Below, piece after piece: positions 1 to 5,414 of a stretch of 9,673 bases of DNA. Below the pieces are notes generated by a model. It searched no databases and was not told the DNA's origin. It saw nothing but the letters and a program-made list of their open reading frames with translations. Source of the stretch: Victivallis vadensis. GTDB taxonomy: Bacteria > Verrucomicrobiota > Lentisphaeria > Victivallales > GWF2-50-93. The stretch spans positions 1-9,673 of the forward strand of contig DYRX01000156.1 in the NCBI GenBank assembly GCA_020718525.1, written 5' to 3'. The number at the start of each line of letters is the position of its first letter. Position 1 is the stretch's first letter. The translations under genes were made by a program, and so were the position numbers.

Positions 1-75
1 AGTCAATATTGCGCCTTGATTGTGCAATCGTAGGAATTTATCGTGACATTTACTGAACAGGCACCTGGAGGCAAG

Positions 76-123
76 AAAGGGAATGTCAAAAAGCGGCTGA
101 TGATTCATTTGCCGGCTCCCTTT
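76..123 (-). terminator. Imperfect hairpin, possible minus-strand terminator
   Basis: AAAGGGA (76-82) and TCCCTTT (117-123) are perfect 7-bp complementary arms. Nested inside, GCCGGC (111-116) pairs with GCGGC (93-97) with one bulged base. Read on the minus strand, the inner stem AGCCGGC/GCCGCT is followed by a run of five T (92-88), which resembles an intrinsic terminator. No minus-strand gene that would need it is visible between here and position 3424, so the role is doubtful; it may instead be a leader structure of a plus-strand transcript. Confidence 0.22.
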
Positions 124-171
124 AGCCATGTGCGATCTTTAAAGACTCTTGCTTTTTCTATTGTCGCGAAC

Positions 172-189
172 TGTCAATCTCGATTGACA
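172..189. promoter_or_regulatory. 18-bp palindrome, putative operator
   Basis: TGTCAATCTCGATTGACA is an inverted repeat with 8-bp arms (TGTCAATC / GATTGACA) around a 2-base centre. Each arm contains a TTGACA/TGTCAA hexamer, so a -35-like word occurs on both strands. I found no matching -10 at the right distance on either strand. Such a dyad is typical of a site for a dimeric regulator. The nearest regulator is the Fur-family protein starting at 365, so autoregulation is possible, but the sequence is not the classical Fur box and the link is inference. Confidence 0.4.
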
Positions 190-364
190 ACTCTGCTATA
201 TCACCAAGTCTTTGAAAAACAAAGCATGCGGTTGAATTGTGCCAAGCGTCTGATAGATTATTCCCACAAAGAGAGCACGTCACGGAAATGGAAAGGCTTC
301 GGCATTATTGCCGGACATCGCGATGGGCGATCCGATTCTTGGGAACCAGTTGTTTTTCTGCACA

Positions 365-736
365 ATGAAACGAAATACAAGTCAGAGGGCGGCAATAGAG
401 CAGGTCATATGCGCCGACGACAGACCCCTATCGGTCAAGGAAATCCTTGAACGCGGCCGGGCTTCGGTCAAGTCTCTCAATCAGTCAACCGTCTACAGGA
501 ATCTCAAACAGCTTATTGACGACGGGCGCCTGAGCCAGGTTCGGATTCCCAGTCTGGGAGTTCTTTACGAGAAAAGCGGCAAGACTCACCACCATCATTT
601 TTATTGCCGTTCATGCCGGCGCGCCTTTGAGGTTCCCGGATGCGCCCTCGACTCCAGACGCATTTCAGCAAAAGGATTCAACGTTGAAGAACACGAAATT
701 TTTCTTTTTGGAAAATGTCCTTCCTGCGCAAATTGA
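365..736 (+). CDS. Fur-family metal-responsive transcriptional regulator
   Basis: Predicted 123-residue Fur superfamily repressor, a dimeric DNA-binding protein that senses metal or peroxide. Residues 20-55 form the winged-helix DNA-binding part (PLSVKEIL, then STVYRNLKQLIDDG). The C-terminal dimerisation and metal part has HHHH at 75-78, CRSC at 81-84, PGC to C93, H110 and CPSC at 118-121. The two CxxC pairs are the structural zinc site of many Fur proteins and the His cluster is the usual metal-sensing region. I chose ATG at 365 because it begins the usual MKRNTSQRAAI start; in-frame starts at 308 and 323 would add a non-family leader. No strong ribosome binding site precedes it. The effector (iron, zinc, manganese or peroxide) cannot be told from sequence. 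The methyltransferase gene follows after 65 bases on the same strand. Confidence 0.9.
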   Translation: MKRNTSQRAAIEQVICADDRPLSVKEILERGRASVKSLNQSTVYRNLKQLIDDGRLSQVRIPSLGVLYEKSGKTHHHHFYCRSCRRAFEVPGCALDSRRISAKGFNVEEHEIFLFGKCPSCAN

Positions 737-758
737 TATTTTGTGTTTTTAGGCGCAG
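724..758 (+). repeat. Inverted repeat straddling the Fur stop codon
   Basis: CTGCGC (724-729) and GCGCAG (753-758) are perfect 6-bp arms with a 23-base AT-rich loop that contains the stop codon at 734-736. There is no T-tract after the right arm, so it is not a normal intrinsic terminator. It might limit read-through into the next gene or protect an mRNA end, or be chance. Confidence 0.25.
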
Positions 759-801
759 TCCAGGAGCAATTGTCAGAATACGTGGCGTTTAGAAGAAAGC
801 A

Positions 802-1650
802 ATGGCAGAGTATAAAATGCAGATAATAAGCGATAAAAATCCAAAAATAAAATATGCAGTCCGACTGAGAAACAGAAATTTCAGGGACAGGGAGCAAAAG
901 ACTCTTTTGGAAGGCTACAGGGCGCTTTTCAGAGCCCAGGAGAGCGGATTCCCGATCGAGTCATGTTTCTTTTGTCCGGAGCTTTTTCTGGGAAGCAATG
1001 AAAATTCCCTCATCGGGCGTCTTGCCGCCGACGGCGTCGAGATCTGGGAGGTTTCCGCATCAGTTTTTGAGAAACTCGCATACCGGGACAGACCCGAAGG
1101 GCTTCTGGCGATCGCCGGATACAGAAAACATTCTCTCGATGGGATGCCAAAAAATGCAGACGGTCTCTATGTCATTGCTGAATCAATAGAGAAGCCAGGG
1201 AATCTGGGCGCGATTCTCAGAACGGCGGACGGAGCCGGAGCGGACGGCATTCTCCTCTGCGACAAGACCACCGACATCTACAATCCAAATGTGATAAGAG
1301 CCAGTACCGGGACGCTTTTCACAATGCCGATTGCAGACTGCACAAGAGGAGACGCTTTTGAGTGGCTGAAAGGACTGGACATTCGAATCGTCGCGGCGGA
1401 TCCGCACGCGGAGACCGTCTACTCGGATCTGGATCTCTCTGGCGGCATGGCGATAGTTTTCGGTGCTGAGCAATATGGAATAAGCGATTTCTGGAAGGCG
1501 AAATCAGACCATCTTGTGAGAATTCCAATGGCTGGAATGGCCGATTCGCTCAATGTCGGAATAGCCTCGGCAATCATGCTTTTCGAGTCGGCGCGCCAGA
1601 GAGGCTGGAAAAGATCAAATGCAATTCCAAGGGACAACAATGCCAATTAA
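802..1650 (+). CDS. SpoU/TrmH-family RNA 2'-O-methyltransferase
   Basis: 282-residue SPOUT-class methyltransferase that would transfer a methyl group from S-adenosylmethionine to a ribose 2'-OH in rRNA or tRNA. The N-terminal ~105 residues look like the SpoU substrate-binding domain (LLEGYRALFRA near residues 33-43; EKLAYRDRPEGLLAIA around 90-105). The catalytic knot domain shows all three family motifs: EKPGNLGAILRTA at 130-142, with the conserved Asn134 and Arg140; VFGAEQYG at 219-226; and IPMAGMADSLNVG at 241-253. Length fits the 23S rRNA methyltransferase branch (about 250-280) rather than the shorter TrmL group, but the target nucleotide cannot be assigned. The start has a weak purine-rich AGAAGAAAG 3 bases ahead; an in-frame ATG at 817 is an alternative. 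Its 3' end overlaps the acylphosphatase start by 11 bases. Confidence 0.92.
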   Translation: MAEYKMQIISDKNPKIKYAVRLRNRNFRDREQKTLLEGYRALFRAQESGFPIESCFFCPELFLGSNENSLIGRLAADGVEIWEVSASVFEKLAYRDRPEGLLAIAGYRKHSLDGMPKNADGLYVIAESIEKPGNLGAILRTADGAGADGILLCDKTTDIYNPNVIRASTGTLFTMPIADCTRGDAFEWLKGLDIRIVAADPHAETVYSDLDLSGGMAIVFGAEQYGISDFWKAKSDHLVRIPMAGMADSLNVGIASAIMLFESARQRGWKRSNAIPRDNNAN

Positions 1651-1921
1651 AGCATGTAAAGTAATAGTGAAAGGGCTGGTGACGGGCGTGGGCTTCAGGC
1701 AGTCCGTCCTCAATAAAACTTATTCTTATCCGAGCCTTGCCGGCTATGTCAGAAACGCCGCGCACGGGGAAGTGGAAATATTTGCACAGGGAGAGCCTGA
1801 AGACCTGGAAAAGCTGATCGGCTGGCTCCACGTCGGTCCGCGCTTCTCCCGAGTTGACGAACTCGAACGCCAAGATGCCGCAATAGATCCAAAACTCGAC
1901 AAATTTGAGATAAAAAGATGA
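1640..1921 (+). CDS. acyP: Acylphosphatase
   Basis: 93-residue acylphosphatase, a small cytosolic enzyme that hydrolyses acyl phosphates such as carbamoyl phosphate or 1,3-bisphosphoglycerate. The signature VTGVGFR (14-20) carries the phosphate-binding, catalytic Arg20, and GYVRN (35-39) supplies the conserved catalytic Asn39, followed by GEVEIFAQGEPE. The usual spacing of Arg and Asn is 18; here it is 19, so there is one extra residue in the helix. The length is normal for the family. ATG 1640 is preferred over the in-frame start at 1619 because it has AAGGGA just upstream and gives a normal N-terminus. The start lies 11 bases inside the methyltransferase gene and the stop shares an ATGA with cinA, which suggests coupled translation. 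Confidence 0.93.
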   Translation: MPIKACKVIVKGLVTGVGFRQSVLNKTYSYPSLAGYVRNAAHGEVEIFAQGEPEDLEKLIGWLHVGPRFSRVDELERQDAAIDPKLDKFEIKR

Positions 1922-3144
1922 AGATTGGAATTTTGTCAATTGGTGCCGAACTGCTGAGGGGAGCTACGATCAACACAAACTTTGCATCAATCGCCTCGGA
2001 GCTGAACGCATTCGGTGCCGCGCCATGCGTTGAAGTCTGCGCGAGCGACAGCGAATCATCCATACGCGGAGCCCTGGAATGGCTCTCGGCGCAATGCGAC
2101 GTCATCATAAGCACGGGCGGTCTTGGTCCGACCTCTGACGACATCAGCAAAACAGTTGTCGCGCGGCATTTTGGGCTGGAGCTCGAAGAGAACGCGGCTG
2201 AAAAGGAAAAGATCCGCTCATTTATTTCGGGCAGATTCGGAGATACTATTCCTTCTTCAGTCTTCAACCAGGCGATGCTTCCAAAGGGGGCGGAAATCCT
2301 GGAGAACAAGCATGGGACGGCTCCAGGCATCCATATACGCGACCAGAAGAGAAAACTCGATCTTTTCATGCTTCCCGGTCCGCCCCGGGAGGCGATTCCA
2401 ATGCTGAAAGAATGCGTCGTCCCTCGTCTGCGTGGACTTTTGACAGATCCGATTTTCACGTCCTCGGCAGTTTTTGTCGGCATCCCTGAATCCATCGCGG
2501 AAGAGAAGGTCAAGGGCTTCTTCGAAAATGAGCCGGATGCCCAGATCGCCTACTGCGCTTCGCTCGAATCACTAGTCATAACTGTATCGTCTCCAAAGAG
2601 ATCTGTTGTCTCTGAAAAAATCGCGGAAATAAGGCGCATCCTGGCGGATCATGCCATTGCCGAAGGCTCTTCTAATCTCATGGAGGAAATCGTTTGTCTG
2701 CTTAAATCCAGAGGGAAGAGCCTCGCACTCGCCGAATCCTGCACGGGAGGAATGATTTCCGAGATGATTTGTTCTGTGCCCGGCGCGTCCGAAGTCTTTC
2801 TCGGGGGAGCTGTGGCTTATTCAAATGAACTGAAATACAAAATTTTGGGTGTCTCATCCGAAACTTTGGCTCGGCATGGAGCCGTCAGCTCCGAATGCGC
2901 GGCGGAAATGTCTGCGAAATTCGCAGAGAAATGTGGTGCAGACTACTGCGTCTCCGTAACTGGTGTTGCCGGTCCTGGCGGAGGAAGCCCCGAAAAACCC
3001 GTTGGACTGGTCTATATCGGCATCCACAGCAATGTTTCCAACCATGTTTCAAGGCACATCTTTTCCGGCGACCGCGCGAACATACGGCGCAGAGCCGCGA
3101 CGACTGCATTGAACAAATTGCGCAAGGCAATTTTGAGCTTCTGA
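1918..3144 (+). CDS. cinA: CinA-family protein (MoCF-like domain plus NMN-deamidase-like domain)
   Basis: 408 residues, normal for full-length CinA. The N-terminal domain (about 1-170) is the molybdopterin-binding-like COG1058 fold: IGAELLRG near the start, STGGLGPTSDD at 65-75, GTAPG and LPGPPRE at 152-158. In characterised CinA proteins this part hydrolyses ADP-ribose. The C-terminal domain (about 250-408) is PncC-like, with LALAESCTGG (ends at 278; Ser274 is the expected nucleophile) and TGVAGPGGG at 348-356; homologues deamidate nicotinamide mononucleotide in pyridine-nucleotide recycling. Both active-site motifs look intact. One small deviation is GAELL where many homologues have GDELL or GTELL. 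ATG at 1918 overlaps the acylphosphatase stop as ATGA. The old 'competence-induced' name need not imply a role in competence here. Confidence 0.95.
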   Translation: MKIGILSIGAELLRGATINTNFASIASELNAFGAAPCVEVCASDSESSIRGALEWLSAQCDVIISTGGLGPTSDDISKTVVARHFGLELEENAAEKEKIRSFISGRFGDTIPSSVFNQAMLPKGAEILENKHGTAPGIHIRDQKRKLDLFMLPGPPREAIPMLKECVVPRLRGLLTDPIFTSSAVFVGIPESIAEEKVKGFFENEPDAQIAYCASLESLVITVSSPKRSVVSEKIAEIRRILADHAIAEGSSNLMEEIVCLLKSRGKSLALAESCTGGMISEMICSVPGASEVFLGGAVAYSNELKYKILGVSSETLARHGAVSSECAAEMSAKFAEKCGADYCVSVTGVAGPGGGSPEKPVGLVYIGIHSNVSNHVSRHIFSGDRANIRRRAATTALNKLRKAILSF

Positions 3145-3186
3145 CTTGGGAAGCAAGGACAGGTCGCATCCGCGCGACAGGAATCC

Positions 3187-3237
3187 AGCCCTATGGGGCT
3201 CTTGCAAAATGACTTTGCCATTTGGCACGGGTGCCAG
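3187..3237 (+). terminator. Tandem hairpins after cinA, possible terminator
   Basis: Two stem-loops follow the cinA stop. AGCCC/GGGCT with a TATG loop lies at 3187-3200, and TTGGCAC-GG-GTGCCAG at 3222-3237 includes a perfect 6-bp stem extended by one wobble pair. Neither has a convincing T-tract, so factor-independent termination is uncertain; they could be RNA-stabilising ends. A weaker GTCGC/GCGAC hairpin lies just before at 3163-3178. Confidence 0.3.
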
Positions 3238-3290
3238 ATTGTCAATTTCAAGAAATGAGGAATGCGCATATTGAGGAGAAGAAAGTTAGC

Positions 3291-3351
3291 AGTGAACAGT
3301 AAAAGTCAGATCGAGGAACGTTTCCAGTTCACAGTTTTACGGTTTACGGTC
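3291..3351. repeat. Inverted pair of degenerate heptamer repeats
   Basis: On the right (3325-3351) copies of a C(A/G)GTT(C/T)A-like heptamer run in tandem: CAGTTCA, CAGTTTTA, CGGTTTA, CGGTCA. On the left (3291-3304) AGTGAACAGTAAAA is the same motif on the opposite strand. The two blocks are separated by 20 bases. They are in the non-coding gap between two convergent transcription units. Short intergenic arrays of this kind are often seen in bacterial genomes and have no assigned function. Confidence 0.45.
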
Positions 3352-3423
3352 AGAATTTCCTGACTCGTAAAAATTGCTGTTGTTGGGATTTATCTGCCTG
3401 TGCGAGCAGGTCGGAATCAAATA

Positions 3424-3501
3424 TTATTCCCGTGCATAGATTCCGATTCCGATAGCGACTCCGACCCCGATTGAAACAAATCCAACATATGTTTTTTCCA
3501 T
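3424..3501 (-). CDS. Micro-ORF, 25-residue glycine-rich hydrophobic peptide (uncertain)
   Basis: An ATG-started, TAA-ended frame of 26 codons lies 54 bases downstream of the UroD-fold gene on the same strand. It begins MEKTYVGF, continues SIGVGVAIGIGI and ends YARE, so about 17-19 uninterrupted non-charged residues are flanked by charged ends (EK and RE), as in a minimal single-pass membrane peptide with Gly at every second to fourth position. Residues 11-21 are encoded by the hexamer repeat described separately. Against it: only GGGGAA about 12 bases upstream resembles a ribosome binding site, and another frame across the same bases is also open (starting at 3521, Ser/Glu-rich), as expected for a simple repeat. 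Recorded as possible only. Confidence 0.27.
   Translation of the reverse strand: MEKTYVGFVSIGVGVAIGIGIYARE
3439..3474. repeat. Degenerate hexanucleotide tandem repeat (GATTCC-like)
   Basis: Six consecutive 6-base units all start with GA: GATTCC, GATTCC, GATAGC, GACTCC, GACCCC, GATTGA. On the plus strand this reads (Asp-Ser)n and on the minus strand alternating Gly with Val/Ile. The phase is kept exactly while the third and later bases vary. This can mean a decayed microsatellite or selection on a coding phase. Confidence 0.6.
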
Positions 3502-3555
3502 AAGATTGTAATTTTCCCCATACGGCTCAGGGAGTATGTATTTCTTTACAGCTCC

Positions 3556-4617
3556 TTACTTGCACTGTTCTCTGATTTTTCTCAGTTCGAGGCATATTTC
3601 CCTGGCCTGATCAAGGTTTTCCGCATTGACGTCAATTACATATCGCGCTCCCTGCGGATACTGAGAAGGCCAAGTTGAAACAGCTCCACCCGGGGTCCAT
3701 CCATAATGGAACTGGGCGCAATGTCCGTTGAAGAAGTTAAGGGCGGCATGCACATATCCGCTCCCGTCCTCGGAGGGCGGCGAAACCAGATTGAGGAGGC
3801 GTAGTCCTCTGATCTTCTTGAAGAGCGCCCATTGGTGGCGAGAATTGGCACAGCAGTGCATCCCGATGCCGCCGTATCTGTCGGAGAGAAAGTTGAGATG
3901 TCCCAGAAAGAGCTCCTCGAATACTTCACTGCTCACACAGCCGCATTCGTCCTCTGAAAGAGTCAGTCCGCCCTTCATGAAGTATTCCGGATAATGAGCA
4001 ATATACTCGTCCCCGAATCTGACGCGCCATTCGTCCAGAAACTCCACAAGCAAATTCTGGATTTTCATCGCAAGGGCGGAGACGCTTTCCGGGCTTTCCA
4101 GCATCGCCATAAGGAGATCGCTCTTTTCCCAGATCAGCGCGGCAATGTCAATTGGACTTTGAATGTCCACCATCCTGAGTGGAATCCCTTCACCGCCCCT
4201 GCTCCGGAGAGATTCTCCAATCTCGAAAAATCTCATGAGACTCGAGTCTCCAAGGTTCGGCGCGATGATATTGTCCGCCCCAGAAGCCGAATTGACGCAT
4301 GGTAGCGCAAAGGGCATCTTGTCCTCGGCTCTTTCCACGGAAGATCCGAAGGCTTCAGCAAAGATCTCCGTTCCTCCTATGCATGAAAGGTGCGGGATGA
4401 AATCGTCGTCTATGAGCTGGGCGCGCTCTGATTGACGCTCGAAGTCCTTCCATGCAAGCTCGACAAAAAGCTTTTCATTGCCTGGCGCGAATTTCGCAAA
4501 ATCCGGCGGCGCATTCTCCGGGACTCTGACGATGAAAAGAAATGGAAAGGACTTGTCTCCGCTTAAAAATGACTCCCATCTCATTTTTCTTTCTGCAATC
4601 AAAGTTTCCACATTCAT
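3556..4617 (-). CDS. UroD-fold (uroporphyrinogen decarboxylase-like) protein, probable methyltransferase-type
   Basis: 353 residues resembling the URO-D superfamily, which includes haem-pathway decarboxylases and the cobalamin/thiol methyltransferases of the MtaA/MtbA kind. The N-terminal RQAGR-type motif of true uroporphyrinogen decarboxylase is not present, so a haem role is unlikely. Visible family-like parts are GGLTLSEDECGCVSSEVFEELFL around 215-238 and GIGMHCCANSRHQW ending at 263. His254-x-Cys256 matches the His-x-Cys zinc pair of methyltransferase members, and Cys300 (in FNGHC) is a possible third ligand; this is inference. The substrate is unknown. The start is well supported by AGGAG at 4628-4624, six bases from ATG. 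It is divergent from an AraC-type gene, suggesting substrate-induced control, and is possibly followed by the micro-ORF. Confidence 0.8.
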   Translation of the reverse strand: MNVETLIAERKMRWESFLSGDKSFPFLFIVRVPENAPPDFAKFAPGNEKLFVELAWKDFERQSERAQLIDDDFIPHLSCIGGTEIFAEAFGSSVERAEDKMPFALPCVNSASGADNIIAPNLGDSSLMRFFEIGESLRSRGGEGIPLRMVDIQSPIDIAALIWEKSDLLMAMLESPESVSALAMKIQNLLVEFLDEWRVRFGDEYIAHYPEYFMKGGLTLSEDECGCVSSEVFEELFLGHLNFLSDRYGGIGMHCCANSRHQWALFKKIRGLRLLNLVSPPSEDGSGYVHAALNFFNGHCAQFHYGWTPGGAVSTWPSQYPQGARYVIDVNAENLDQAREICLELRKIREQCK

Positions 4618-4663
4618 TTCAGTCTCCTAAGTTATTTTGTCTGATATGCTTTTTTCTTCTTTT

Positions 4664-4691
4664 ATTATATTATCATATTTCATCATTGAAA
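4664..4691 (-). promoter_or_regulatory. Candidate promoter of the UroD-fold gene
   Basis: On the minus strand a perfect TATAAT lies at 4669-4664. The best -35 is TTTCAA at 4691-4686 with a 16-base spacer, a poor match, as is common for activator-dependent promoters. Transcription would start near 4657, giving a leader of about 40 bases that contains the AGGAG ribosome binding site. The region is very AT-rich, so chance matches are easy. Confidence 0.4.
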
Positions 4692-4713
4692 TGGTATTAT
4701 CTGATCATATTAT
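4686..4713 (+). promoter_or_regulatory. Candidate promoter of the AraC-type gene
   Basis: TTGAAA (4686-4691), a 16-base spacer and TATTAT (4708-4713) form a fair sigma-70-like promoter on the plus strand, with a start near 4720. Its -35 occupies the same bases as the -35 of the opposite promoter, inside the inverted repeat ATTTCA-TCAT-TGAAAT (4677-4692), so the two promoters are back to back and overlapping. Confidence 0.38.
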
Positions 4714-4728
4714 GTCTTAATTGATCAT
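4702..4728. promoter_or_regulatory. Paired TGATCAT boxes, putative AraC-type binding sites
   Basis: TGATCAT occurs at 4702-4708 and again at 4722-4728, exactly 20 bp apart, close to two turns of the helix. Relative to the predicted UroD-gene start (about 4657) the boxes are centred near -48 and -68, where AraC-family activators normally bind as direct repeats. They also cover the -10 and start region of the AraC-type gene, which would allow autorepression. A second direct repeat, ATATGCTTT, lies at 4644-4652 and 4733-4741. Binding by the adjacent regulator is inferred. Confidence 0.45.
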
Positions 4729-4776
4729 TAAAATATGCTTTAACACAGATTGGGATTGCCATGGGCAGATGGAAAA

Positions 4777-5145
4777 ATGAAATATTTTGACGAGATGGAA
4801 ATATTGAATGCCGATGCGGCGCAGGGACGGATCCGGGGATTGGCGCATAGGATCTCCTTCGAACTAGAATTCGAATGGAATTTCGAGAGGGAGGCGGCGC
4901 AAATGCGGATTTCCTTCAGCCATTTCAGGAGAAAATTCAGAGAATTGAACGGAAGGGCTCCGCATGACCACCTCATAAACTGCCGTCTGAAAAAAGCCAT
5001 GAATCTCCTGCGCGGCGGAACTCTGAGCGTCAAGGAGGCGGCATCTGATTCAGGATTCTGCGACTATCCCCACTTCTGCAAGCTCTTCAGAAAGAATTTT
5101 GGCATCTCTCCCGGCAGATATTCCAAAATGCGCAAGCCTTGCTGA
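4777..5145 (+). CDS. AraC-family DNA-binding protein lacking a sensor domain
   Basis: About 122 residues made up almost wholly of the AraC/XylS double helix-turn-helix domain. The first helix-turn-helix covers about 36-57 (FEREAAQMRISFSHFRRKF), the linker reads APHDHLINCRLKKAMNLL (62-78), and the second covers about 84-106 (SVKEAASDSGFCDYPHFCKLF), ending with the family signature FGISPGRYSK. Full-length relatives are about 250-300 residues with an N-terminal ligand-binding cupin domain; here only about 35 residues precede the first helix-turn-helix. An in-frame TTG at 4750 would add nine residues, and TAA at 4741-4743 closes the frame above that, so no sensor domain is hidden upstream. Either this is a decayed regulator or a stand-alone DNA-binding protein. 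ATG 4777 is chosen; its ribosome binding site (GATGGAAAA) is weak. Confidence 0.82.
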   Translation: MKYFDEMEILNADAAQGRIRGLAHRISFELEFEWNFEREAAQMRISFSHFRRKFRELNGRAPHDHLINCRLKKAMNLLRGGTLSVKEAASDSGFCDYPHFCKLFRKNFGISPGRYSKMRKPC

Positions 5146-5193
5146 TTCTATTTGACCTGACCGCATTTGTCTTGTGCATGCAGTTTTTGGCAG

Positions 5194-5394
5194 TTATTTT
5201 TTCGGCTTGTCCATTGAGACCAAGCTTTCGCCGATTTCTATGAGTGCGGTGTTCATGTGGTTCGCCTCATTGCCTTTGACCATTGGTCTTGCGCCATGGG
5301 AAAGCTGTCTTGATCTTCTTGACGCCATTACGACCAGCTTGCGGGGGTCGCCGGTTTTTTCCAATGCCTTTTTCAGATACTTCTCGTTGATCAC
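5194..5394 (-). CDS. rpoZ: DNA-directed RNA polymerase subunit omega
   Basis: 66-residue protein resembling the omega subunit, which binds the beta' subunit and helps RNA polymerase assembly. Diagnostic features are the N-terminal NEKYLKKALEK helix, GDPRKLVVMASRRSRQLSHG (15-34), where the RR-x-RQL-x-x-G core is the family hallmark, RPMV, and a C-terminal helix NTALIEIGESLVSMD. The start is GTG at 5394, supported by AGGAG at 5405-5401 with a 6-base spacer. The gene lies only 20 bases after the acyl-CoA dehydrogenase stop and is probably the last gene of that operon. No clear terminator is seen in the 48 bases between its end and the convergent AraC-type gene. The overlapping plus-strand frame is an antisense shadow. 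Confidence 0.85.
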   Translation of the reverse strand: MINEKYLKKALEKTGDPRKLVVMASRRSRQLSHGARPMVKGNEANHMNTALIEIGESLVSMDKPKK

Positions 5395-5414
5395 CGTTTT
5401 CTCCTAGATGTTGT

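Larger units (their letters stand above)
1..364. other. Non-coding region upstream of the Fur-family gene
   Basis: No convincing gene is seen here on either strand. A GTG-started reading frame runs from 43 to 450, but it has no recognisable motif and overlaps the Fur-family gene in another frame, so I treat it as chance. The region holds a long imperfect hairpin (76-123) and a perfect palindrome (172-189), listed separately. No convincing -10/-35 pair for the downstream gene was found. Confidence 0.5.

Noticed and set aside
43..450. 135-codon plus-strand reading frame before the Fur-family gene
   Set aside because: GTG start, no recognisable motif, and it overlaps the clear Fur-family gene in another frame.
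1749..2513. 254-codon minus-strand frame antisense to acyP/cinA
   Set aside because: Low-complexity Ser/Arg-rich product, antisense to two well-supported genes; a codon-bias shadow.
3291..3474. CRISPR array
   Set aside because: Units are 6-7 bases long and contiguous, with no spacers of the length CRISPR needs.
3556..4617. Assignment as the haem enzyme HemE
   Set aside because: The conserved N-terminal arginine-rich active-site motif of HemE is absent and the pairing with an AraC-type regulator fits a substrate-specific role.
5174..5407. 77-codon hydrophobic plus-strand frame opposite rpoZ
   Set aside because: The minus strand encodes a recognisable omega subunit with a strong ribosome binding site; the hydrophobic frame is its complement.
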